Program-made: the position numbers and the translations under genes
In this document: positions 22,851-30,593 of the stretch, piece by piece
How positions within the stretch are numbered: position 1 is the stretch's first letter
Layout of the letters: every line of letters begins with the position of its first letter
DNA from: Acanthaster planci
Taxonomy: Eukaryota > Echinodermata > Asteroidea > Valvatida > Acanthasteridae
Assembly: GCF_001949145.1 (NCBI RefSeq)
Contig: NW_019091443.1
Coordinates: 749,511 to 790,001, forward strand
Direction: 5' to 3'
DNA: 40,491 bases
The notes under the pieces: model-generated
Told to the model about the DNA's origin: nothing
Database searches by the model: none
The model's input: the letters and a program-made list of their open reading frames with translations, nothing else

Positions 22851-23940
22851 CAGATGACCACCACATTGACCTTGACCTACATGTGACATTTGTCAGATTT
22901 ACCCAACCCAGGCTGCACATATTGCAACAACACACAGCCTCAGACATGACCCTCGCAAACCTGAAGGATGTCATCGTTAGTGGATGGCCAGGATGACGAC
23001 ACGACTTATCCAAAGTTCTCCATCCTTATTGGCCCTTCCGAGACAAGTTAGCGGGAGAAGATGGCCTGGTTGTCAAAGGTGAGTCCGTTGTGATCCCTGC
23101 TACACAGCAGCAGCATGTGCAGCATTCCCAGCTCCACGAAGGCCACCAAGGTAGCAAGAAGACTAAGCTCCGAGCAAAAGACTGCGTCTACTGGGTTGGT
23201 ATAACAAGTGACATTGAATCAGTAGTCAAGAACTGCCAAACTTGTCAGCGTTTCCAAAAAGCACAACCTTGGGTAACTCTACTTCAACACACTATCCCTA
23301 CTCGACCATGGCAAGTTGTAGGCACAGACCTGTTCTCCTTTGAAAGTGAGAATTTTCTCATCATAGCTGACTACTATTCAAAGTTCCTGTTAATCTGAAA
23401 GCTTCCAGTCCCTTGTACCATTGACAATGCACAACACTATGATTCCTCTGAATCCAGGCATTTCTTTGAAACCTGGGGTTTCGACCACATCACTTCTTCA
23501 CCCCACTACCCCCGGTCCAACGGTTTCATCAAAAGAGCCATACAAACTGTGAAGAAGACATTGACGAAAGCCCAATCCAGTGGTGGTGACATGCAGATGG
23601 ATTGCTATGCATCTGTACAACACTAGTTGACCATAAGATCCCTAGCCCGGCACAACTCCTGTACAACAGGAAAGTTCGTGGCAACCTCCCTGCGAGACTC
23701 AAGAATACTCTACCCTCGCGAGATGAGATCCAAGATCATCTCCATCAGCCCCAAGTGAGCCAGAAACAGTATCAGTGACCTAGAGCCAGTCAAGAAAACA
23801 GTGACCTTCGCTCTTGACCTCCCAAGCCGTCAAGTACCATCATCTGATTCACCAAATGCAAGTCCAGCAGAGACAACTCAGACACCTACTACCCAGGCGA
23901 CAACAGAGCAACCCTACAAGACTCGCTCTTGAAGCCGAAC
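22851..23940 (+). pseudogene. gypsy integrase (dead: third acidic residue is lysine)
   Basis: The zinc-binding HHCC part is seen as HSQLHEGHQG and NCQTCQRFQKAQ (23105-23260). The catalytic core follows: PWQVVGTDLF and IADYYSKF (23310-23390) hold the first aspartate. After a stop at 23396 the core continues in pieces: WGFDHITSSPHYPRSNGF then IKRAIQTVKK near 23480-23560. In this family the residue after NG-F-(I/V) is the catalytic glutamate; here the codon is AAA (lysine, 23531-23533). Downstream text to about 23940 is out of frame and ends in the trailer. The enzyme cannot be active. Confidence 0.85.
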
Positions 23941-24387
23941 AGACTGTCACTGTGAACTCTAGTGTCTCCTTCAGAATTTCCACCAATTAGTCTCCTTCAA
24001 ATTTCCAGTCTCCTTCAGATTTCAAATTATTTCCCTAGCATAACACTTTAATTTAAATTCATTTGACTCAGGTCACCCACCTAACAGCAAAAAACCCAAT
24101 CAGAACAAAACATCAGTTTTTGCAGAATTCTGGCACATTTTATTTTTTCTTAGATTTCGTTTTTTTCCATTGGATCACCATCATTATCTCCTAATTTTTA
24201 TTTTTTACCAGTTTAAAGAGTAAAAGAACAGTTCCTTCTAATTTTCCAAATATCCATACTGCTACTTTTTTTTTCTTTTAACAAAGAAGTCTTTTTTTGT
24301 TACAGTGGATGCCTGTCATTTATTTAGTTTGTTTATTTTTCTTTCAACATTTTGTTAAGTTTTACTTTTTTCTCTAAGAAAGAGGGA
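23941..24387 (+). other. gypsy 3' untranslated trailer
   Basis: This T-rich sequence lies between the end of pol similarity and the 3' LTR, ending in the polypurine tract AGAAAGAGGGA (24377-24387). No gene. Confidence 0.6.
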
Positions 24388-24505
24388 TGTCACATCTCCA
24401 CCTGTCACATGAGGGCGCCAGACACTCTAACCATCATGGTGGAATAAAGCAAGTGACAGTGTAGCTGTGCGTGTGTGTTCTCATTCCTAAGGCCACACGC
24501 TAACA
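24388..24505 (+). repeat. gypsy 3' LTR
   Basis: 118 bp from TGTCACATCTCC to CACACGCTAACA. It is preceded by the polypurine tract and followed by CTTAC, a near copy of CCTAC before the 5' LTR. Confidence 0.9.
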
Positions 24506-24510
24506 CTTAC

Positions 24511-25265
24511 TACACCTCCAAGGAAACGGACATGAAGCTTGAAACCCTGCACAGGTTAGCCAGTAGCCCTGGAACTGATGGAGCCTGCAACAGCTCCAGC
24601 CGGAGGACAGTTTACCCTGCGGAAGGACTCTCACAGTGGTAGCGGTGAATGTACTTCAGTACCTATTACTAATGGCCCTGATTTCAATTTTGATAGCACA
24701 TCCACCAGTGCCAATATGCCTAGTATTACTAGCCCAACTTTGAGCGTGTCAGACACTGTGACAAAGGTGGGAGCCCCCACCCCACCTTCGCTACTTGGTT
24801 CTTCCACCCCTCTAGGGTATCTCGTACTACTTTCAAGGCAAAGATATGGAACGATTCTTATATAGATTTTGTTCTTCTGTATGATGTGGGTGCGGCTGTC
24901 CTCAGTAAAACCGATGACGTTGAATTCAGACTGGTGGTGGAGGGCAACCAAATGGTTGCCTGTAAGACCTCTTCCATACGTAACAAGAAACTTGATTCTG
25001 TAGATAAGTGGGCATCTGCTTTCAATACTTTCACGGCGATCCATGTGGTGCGTCACCCTAAACACACAACAGAGCTACTTAAGTATGCAGAAACGGTACG
25101 TCTGGCAGGCTGTCAGTTTCCAGGTTTCGGTTGGCAAAATTACGATGAACAATTTCGTCTGCACCAAAAACATGATCCATCTCGTTCATGGGGGTAATTG
25201 ATACTAAGTTGTGGCTGACGGTCGCTGCAGCCGTTACAGTCTCCTCCATAGTTGGTGGAGCACAC
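24511..25265 (+). pseudogene. DIRS-like ORF1 (gag-like), body
   Basis: After a serine/threonine-rich stretch (24578-24865, STSTSANMPSITSPTLS), the frame 24870-25197 reads YIDFVLLYDVGAAVL, KKLDSVDKWASAFNTFTAIH, VVRHPKHTTELLKYAETVRL and PGFGWQNYDEQFRLHQKHDP-SRSWG. The W..AF..(F/Y)......(H)P....ELL(K)Y...(I/V)R and GW..YDEQFR(L) patterns are typical of DIRS-type ORF1 proteins found in many marine invertebrates. The role is presumed to be a gag-like RNA-binding protein. Stops at 24537 and 24863 show decay. Confidence 0.7.
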
Positions 25266-25502
25266 ACATTGCAGCGCCTACCTAATGATAAGGTTTCATA
25301 ACATGTCATCAAAGGGGGTGTGTTTTGCATTCAACGGGATGCATGGCTGCCTTTTCTGCACCTGCAAATACTCACACAAATGTAGTTGATGTTCCCGCAC
25401 TTGCCATGGCGCTTACACGTGTAGAGTAAGTGCTGCATTGCCTTCAGGAACCCATACTCGTGGCGCAAGGATGGCCAACCTAGAAAATCTGCATCAGGTG
25501 AC

Positions 25503-25885
25503 GTGAATCAAAACACGCGCAAACAGGGCCAAGCCAAGGTACATCAGGTCAAGGGTCCAAAGTACCCTTTACGAGTTCAACTTCTTTTCATTCCCCCAAC
25601 ACCAATTAACACTTGTGTTCTGCAGAAGTGGCTGAAGGGTTATCCAAATGGGGAAGATGCTATTTTTGAGACAGGGTTTTCATCTGGTTTTGCTTTGCAA
25701 TACAATGGCCCTAGATGTAGCCGTCAAGGCTGACTGCCTTTCATCTGCTGCAGCCAGACCAGACGTGGTGAAAGAGAATCATGCAAAAGAAACTAGCTTG
25801 AATAAAATTGCTGGTCCATTTGAAGTTCCTCCTTTCGCCACCTTGTAATGCTGCCCTATTGGGCTAGTACCTAAGCATGAGCCAC
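25503..25885 (+). pseudogene. DIRS-like reverse transcriptase, N-terminal part
   Basis: The frame at 25503-25733 reads PTPINTCVLQKWLKGYPNGE, then DAIFETGFSSGFALQYNGPR. After a shift, 25648-25848 continues LDVAVKADCLSSAAARPDVV and NKIAGPFEVPPFATL. The next codons, after a TAA, give CPIGLVPKHEPHS. This order (P-I...L..YP...A..(L/E)..GF..GF.L.Y.GPR, then (K)E....(R/K)IAGPF..PP, then PIGLVPK) is the start of the DIRS reverse transcriptase. It breaks at about 25885, where the MITE begins. Confidence 0.75.
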
Positions 25886-25901
25886 ATTCATGGGTACAGT
25901 G

Positions 25902-26361
25902 CACTAATTCAAGCCCCATTGAAAACAGTGTAAGATCAGCACTGTTCAGGGCCCAATAACATGCACGCCAACACCCCTGAGATTTCTGAAACACAAATGA
26001 AATTCTTGTCTGGTCACTAATCTTTCAATTTCTTTTCAATTTTTTGTTGGTTAACCAATTACATTTTTAATTATTCCCACAAAACAAATTCACCCCCCAA
26101 AAAGTGATTTTCCGAAATCTGATTGCAGCCATTTTTAGAGTGGCAACCCTCAACTTTCTCGGGCACTTAGGACCATTTTTCAACCATAGTTTTTAGCCAT
26201 TCTGCTCTCATATGAAAGCTCAGAGACCAGGGAGTTGATCCTGGCAAGGATGTACACAATCTCACCATTTTGGGGCCCAAACAATCTCCTTGTTCAAAAG
26301 ATACTGTGGGGGGTACTTTTAATGCTAATTAGCAGGCCAGAAATTCTCACTTGAATTAGTG
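25902..26361. mobile_element. MITE inserted in the DIRS-like reverse transcriptase
   Basis: This 460-bp sequence is bounded by perfect 12-bp inverted termini: CACTAATTCAAG (25902-25913) and CTTGAATTAGTG (26350-26361). It splits the reverse transcriptase between PKHEPHS and RLIHHLSF. It has no coding content. I see no convincing target duplication (left flank GTACAGTG, right flank GTCTGCAC), so the superfamily is unassigned. Confidence 0.75.
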
Positions 26362-26375
26362 GTCTGCACCCTCAT

Positions 26376-26617
26376 GGCGCCTCATTCATCATCTCTCTTT
26401 TTCCTTTGGGGAGTCTATAAATGACTTCATTGACAAAGTTGTATGCAAAGTTAATTATACATCATTTGATGAGGTGGTCGATTTGGCAATGCAAGTCGGA
26501 CCTGGGGCATGGCTAGCAAAATCTGACATCAACTCCACCTTTCGGTTGCTCCGTTTCCCCTAAGGATTATGATTAGGTGGGTTTTACTTTTATGGTAAAT
26601 ACTATTATGAGAAGTGA
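26376..26617 (+). pseudogene. DIRS-like reverse transcriptase, motif A region
   Basis: The frame from about 26376 reads RLIHHLSFSFGESINDFIDK, TSFDEVVDLAMQVGPGAW and LAKSDINSTFRLLRFP, where SDI carries the catalytic aspartate of motif A. FYFYGKYYYEK follows in another frame (about 26583-26613). The similarity then ends, so motif B, the YxDD box, RNase H and the recombinase are absent. Confidence 0.8.
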
Positions 26618-26801
26618 AGCTAGTGATTATGATACAAATTCGGTCTTTTCATTTCTGGGCTACACATAAAGACCACTTACCATATACTTAAGAGCCAGGG
26701 TCTGCCTTCTCTCACCGTGTTCGCTCGAGCGTGAGCCGAGAATAATAGCTGAAAAGCGGGCTGAGGATCTCAATTTTTACGGCGTGTTTTAACGCGTCCT
26801 G

Positions 26802-26816
26802 GCGTGAAGGGGTTAA
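26802..26816 (-). repeat. TTAA-bounded end, piggyBac-type
   Basis: GCGTGAAGGGGTTAA, read in reverse, is TTAACCCCTTCACGC and matches the left end at 10568 at 14 of 15 positions. It may be the right end of the same or a related element. The 16.2 kb between them is far more than a piggyBac normally spans, so pairing requires later insertions. Confidence 0.45.
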
Positions 26817-27029
26817 GTGTCCTTAATACTTGTATATGAAGTGGTTTCATCCTGCAAACATGATGTCATATAGGTTGAAGGAAGAATTATATAAGTGACT
26901 AAAATACATGTACCTGTACATGTATTTATGAAATTTCTTGTATTATCTTTCTGCAGATCCCTTGCAGATCACCAAGTATTGACTGTTATTTTTTTTAATA
27001 TCTAAGAAATAATTCACCTGTAAAAAATA

Positions 27030-28115
27030 ATTCAATCTTCTTGTACATAACCCCATACACATTGGAACAGAAATAAAACCACATACATATATCTGTGCCA
27101 GGATCCTTGTGCCGCCACGTTCCTGTTCATTTTTCTTGTGTTTGTTACCAAATGGGGTTTAAACGTTAGCCTACGTGCATTATCAAACAGGCGGCAATTC
27201 GGTATCTGCAGGCACCACTTGAAGTTCTTTCTGATGAAACTCCATTTAGGCCTGTTTAACAAGTAATACAACGTTGGCCCTGTTTTCTGCTTATGCTTGT
27301 TGACCCTTTTATACCGACTCATAAGCTTTCAATTTGATAAACGTTGACACTCCAAATTGGATCAGTCGCCCTTCTAAAGGTGCCACCTTCTTGCTCACCT
27401 GAGTAATATAGGTACCTAAGGACCGCATGTGAAGATAATTCAATTTTCTCTTTTTTGGGGGGGACTGGTGCAGTAGGTGCTTGTTTTATGTGGTCTATTT
27501 AACAGCTGATGTAGGTTCTTTGTCAATCAACCTGGTCTTTTCTTCATTTAGCACTTTTATAACCTGTGGCAATCGTTCTACCCATTCCACGTTTCTCGTA
27601 CTGACATTTAACATTTCTTACACGTACTGATGCCCAAACAGCCGTTTGGCTAAAGTCCTATCGAACCTTTTGACGATTCCCTGGGATCTATGTATGCCGG
27701 GTTCACCTACTTGAATTTCTATCTTGTTTTAGTAAACAGCTTTTTAAACTTGCCTTTAAATTCCGCCCCTGCATCACATTGGGCAAATTTAGGCCAAGTC
27801 AAAGGTGACCCTTTATAAATCCGTTTAATAGCTTCTGACGCTGCTCGGCCGTTTTACTGGTCAACGGTTCAGCCTCTTTAAATGTTGAACCCACGTCGAC
27901 GACAGTTACCGCATATTATAAGTTTTACAGTTTACCCGATCCCAGGGTAGGTATCCTGGGGCAGGTAAATAAATTTGCCAAATGGCCTGTTTCTTTAGCC
28001 AATTTCATATAACTGATTTATCCGCGTCCATCTTTTCGTGTAACTGGTCAACAGCACTTTCACCGCGCCAGTAATCCTGTGGACTGTAGAACAACCTTGA
28101 AAATTTGTTGTCCAT
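27030..28115 (-). pseudogene. Retroviral-type (rve) integrase of a virus-like element, broken
   Basis: ATG at 28115 (minus) starts MDNKFSRLFYSPQDYWRGES. The N-terminal part runs to a TGA at 28007-28005 and continues NWLKKQAIWQIYLPAPGY. The catalytic core shows YAVTVVDVGSTFKEAEPL with the first aspartate (27897-27895) and FAQCDAGAEFKGKFKK with the second (27775-27773). At the third catalytic position GIVKRFDRTLAKRLFGHQ has lysine (27671-27669) where glutamate is expected. A C-terminal part with TDPIWSVNVYQIE and PTLYYLLNRPKWSFIRK ends near 27030. Frameshifts separate the blocks. Such integrases join linear DNA to host DNA; this family, next to virus-like genes, suggests a Polinton/Maverick- or adintovirus-like element, which is inference. 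Confidence 0.75.
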
Positions 28116-28143
28116 TTTAAATAAAGTTAACTATACTGATACA

Positions 28144-28528
28144 TCAAAAACTGACCAATGTGGTTCCCCCAACATTCCACACCGATTCACAAATTTTCTG
28201 ATCTTCGGAAGGCATGTAGAAATCCGAAAACTTGGGCTCGGGTGGTAAAGGTATCACATTTTTATCGGTCAATTCCAAATAAGCATGTAACGCTTCATCC
28301 ACGTTGACAAATGTCTTGACTCATGCGTCTGTTTAAGAAATCCAACATGAACTTGCTGTGTTTCCTAGTCTTGCTTCGCTTGTGCCAGTTGTTCCAAAGC
28401 TAGGTCGTGCTGTTTGCATTCCTCGTCGACTTTTATATTTTTAGGTAAACTGCTGAATAAAAAATTGAAGCCCATAAATGCCAATGTGTTTACTTAGCTC
28501 CTCCTACCATCATTAAAGCACTTGCCAT
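28144..28528 (-). pseudogene. Small gene upstream of the integrase, unknown
   Basis: ATG at 28528 (minus) gives MASALMMVGGAK and a stop. A shifted frame continues LAFMGFNFLFSSLPKNIKVD, then EECKQHDLALEQLAQAKQD, a hydrophobic stretch followed by a short helix-forming, possibly coiled, segment. A further frame ends KFSDFYMPSEDQKICESVWN with a TGA at 28146-28144, only 28 bp before the integrase start. It lies in the same transcription unit as the integrase. I do not recognise the family, and it has at least two frameshifts. Confidence 0.45.
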
Positions 28529-28551
28529 TTTTAAAATAAATAAATTAAAAG
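28529..28551. promoter_or_regulatory. 23-bp divergent spacer
   Basis: Only 23 bp, almost pure A/T (TTTTAAAATAAATAAATTAAAAG), separate two head-to-head start codons: 28528 minus and 28552 plus. I infer a bidirectional promoter or a shared TATA-like region, as in compact viral genomes. The region is AT-only but no defined factor site is visible. Confidence 0.4.
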
Positions 28552-28794
28552 ATGGATCAAATTAAAGATCAATTGGCCAACATCAGTGGTGATCAAACAA
28601 ACATCAAATCTATGCCAGGCGATATGCGAGCCTACATTGATCACAACTCTGACATGGAGATCCAAAACGTGTTCGCAGAAATGAGACACAAAACGTTTCA
28701 CAAGCATGATCTATTGGGTAAGCACGAGGACTTGTTTTTTGCAGCGGGTGTATCTCTGATCGCGATTTCATTTATGTTTGTAATTTGGAAGTAA
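28552..28794 (+). CDS. Small protein with one C-terminal membrane segment (virus-like element)
   Basis: An 80-codon frame is intact from ATG 28552 to TAA 28794. It begins MDQIKDQLANISGDQTNIKS (helix-forming, heptad-like leucine and isoleucine spacing) and ends FFAAGVSLIAISFMFVIWK, a hydrophobic run of about 16-18 residues closed by a lysine, as in a tail-anchored protein. No homologue is recognised. It is the only undamaged reading frame in the module. It starts 24 bp from the divergent minus-strand gene and is followed directly by the capsid-like gene. A role in membrane association or virion structure is only a guess. Confidence 0.55.
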   Translation: MDQIKDQLANISGDQTNIKSMPGDMRAYIDHNSDMEIQNVFAEMRHKTFHKHDLLGKHEDLFFAAGVSLIAISFMFVIWK

Positions 28795-29532
28795 ACCGGT
28801 TAAAATATAAAATTGTCTATTATAAAACAAAATATCAAGTCAATACACTAAAAAACAGAACCCGAGTTGCAGGCTTAAATTTCCACGTGCTATCAAGGCG
28901 AAGGACGCGAAGTCATATGCTAAACATCAAATTTCCTGCATTGGGTATAGACGATGTTGTCGTGCCCGGTACCACAAAATTAGTGTTTAAACTCGAGCTA
29001 GACAGAGCACTGGATGACAATTGAACCATTTACAACAACCTGGCACGTAACCCTAAAAAAAATTTCAGAACTTAATGTTAGTTTACAGGGCAATAAAACT
29101 GTCAGTGATTGAGATGCAGACGTCTTTCACAACTTGAAGGACAACTGGCTATCCCTAACATGGAGTAAAAACAGGGCTTACTTTGGCCTCGAACGCGAAA
29201 ACGTGGCTAAGTTGCGATTGGGCGCAGCAGACGCGGTGGCATCAGCAAACGACGGTAAAGACAAAGTGATCGCCGACGCTCATAAGAACCGATACGTGAT
29301 TCCGTTGGACGTACCGTTGTTAACATACCCGGACCGTTTTTTATCCCTCAGGTTTTAAAGAGCCGTTGACTTATCAGCTGACTTTTAATTCACACGATAA
29401 AGTGGTTCAAAGTACAGACACGGTTGCGGAATATTCCATTTTGGATTTAGGCGTGAGGTCAAAATACAGACGGTTGGTGTTAATCCCCCTTCATTCCGTT
29501 CGTGTTTTAGTGTTAGACAGTTCAACGGTTTG
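28785..29532 (+). pseudogene. Capsid-like or structural protein of the virus-like element (broken)
   Basis: Pieces in order, in shifting frames: LNIKFPALGIDDVVVPGTTK then LVFKLELDRALDDN (28920-29024); LKDNWLSLTWSKNRAYFGLE then RENVAKLRLGAADAVASAND and NRYVIPLDVPLLTYPD (29134-29330); then LTYQLTFNSHDKVVQSTDTV and AEYSILDLGVRSKYRR up to a TGA at about 29530. Alternating beta-type hydrophobic residues and the length of ~250 residues resemble a jelly-roll structural protein. I recognise this as a family recurring beside rve integrases of this type in invertebrate genomes, but the capsid role is inferred and not shown by a motif. Confidence 0.45.
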
Positions 29533-30200
29533 AAAAGAACCGTCTATCCTGGACTGTCTAGCTTCACGAGCAACCCTGACAACAATGGAGTTTGTAGCTG
29601 CACAGCCATAGTTGTAAACAAAAGATCCTATTCAGGGAGAACTTCACTGGCCCCGGTCAGCCTTCCTGGGCTGGCCGTGAGGATTAGTGGTTAACACCTT
29701 GTGATAGGAAGACGCAAAATCAACTGCATTCCAGGCTACAGACATTTATCTAGCTACAGATACGTTTTGAGTGGGTATTTCATGACAAAAAGGCATCGCC
29801 CCAAGATAATTGTCCATGTTTAAGCAATTTTTAGACTGGAAAATAAATGCGTTTATATGGGAGTGACGGGGAATGCCAAACACGGTTGCCTCATTTTACC
29901 GCCTAATCTATTGTCTAGGAAAGGAAATATTCACATAGACGCAATATGAATTTATTTGGAACTTCTGTCACGTGTACCATATTCTTTGAAGGTAATAAAA
30001 AAAAGTTAAACTCCGCATCAAATAGTGCTGCAAGTATGTGTCAAGGTTTGGTTCGGTTCAGACAGGGCTTGGACATTTTTTGCCGAACTTCAGATCGGTT
30101 GGGGTTTGGACATGTACACACATGTACAAATACAATGCACACTGAGACATCAAAAGGCTGGCTACGATCGTGCTGCAAAGGCCTATAAAGTATTTCTACG
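29533..30200. other. No gene recognised within the virus-like module
   Basis: There are no sustained frames with recognisable content. The short frames at 29946-30188 and 30025-30213 overlap in different phases and give no signature. The stretch CCCCGGTCAGCCTTCCTGGGC (29653 onwards, first 20 bases shown here in part) contains a small hairpin (CAGCC...GGCTG). Confidence 0.35.
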
Positions 30201-30239
30201 TATAAAATTATGAATCTGCTATATATCCCGATCCGCGAG

Positions 30240-30593
30240 CAACTTTGGTTTGAATACCTTTTTTATAAACGTTTTCCCCAGAGTTTGTTTATGAGTACAT
30301 TCCATATAAAGTTATCATCGAGGATGTGAAAGTTTCTGACCGTGTTTTGCCGACCAGAAGCGGTTGTGTTCGAACTACGCTTGACTCAACAAAACGATCG
30401 TAAGATTTGTGCAAATAGAAAAAAAACAGCATGCTCAATTAGGACTTTCCTCCAGTACAGAATACAAGATTAAAATCAAATTTCGAGCAAATTGTGTTTT
30501 GCATTCCATTTACGAGACCATTGGCCTAATATGGAACGTCATTACCTTAATATGGAACGTAAGGGCATGGCTATCGGAGATTGGCAAATAAAA
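30240..30593 (+). pseudogene. Second structural-type remnant of the virus-like element
   Basis: Broken frames read EYIPYKVIIEDVKVSDRVLP then TRSGCVRTTLDSTK (about 30290-30393). Later pieces include MERHYLNMERKGMAIGDWQ (30530-30588). The pattern K-V-(I/V)-(I/V)-(E/K)-D-(V/I)-K-V-(S)-D-R-(V/I)-L-P-T-R is one I associate with companions of this integrase type. Function unknown, confidence low. Confidence 0.35.

Larger units (their letters stand above)
21643..24505 (+). mobile_element. Ty3/gypsy LTR retrotransposon, internally deleted
   Basis: Two 118-bp LTRs (21643-21760 and 24388-24505) both start TGTCACAT and end CTAACA. TGGTGGCAGCGG follows the 5' LTR and fits a primer-binding site for a tRNA 3' end (TGG complements CCA). 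AGAAAGAGGGA lies directly before the 3' LTR as a polypurine tract. Flanking 5-bp words CCTAC (21638-21642) and CTTAC (24506-24510) agree at four of five positions, as an aged target duplication. Gag, protease and the first part of the reverse transcriptase are missing: pol starts in mid-domain at about 21992. Confidence 0.9.
21575..26617 (+). mobile_element. DIRS-like retroelement with two nested insertions
   Basis: The remains of a DIRS-type element run on plus: ORF1 start at 21575, ORF1 body at 24511-25265, and reverse transcriptase pieces at 25503-25885 and 26376-26617. Between them sit a gypsy element (21643-24505) and a MITE (25902-26361). DIRS elements carry a gag-like ORF1, a reverse transcriptase/RNase H and a tyrosine recombinase; no recombinase is seen, so the 3' half is missing. 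Skipping the gypsy element with one copy of its 5-bp target duplication keeps the ORF1 reading frame open across the joint, which supports this insertion order. Confidence 0.75.
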
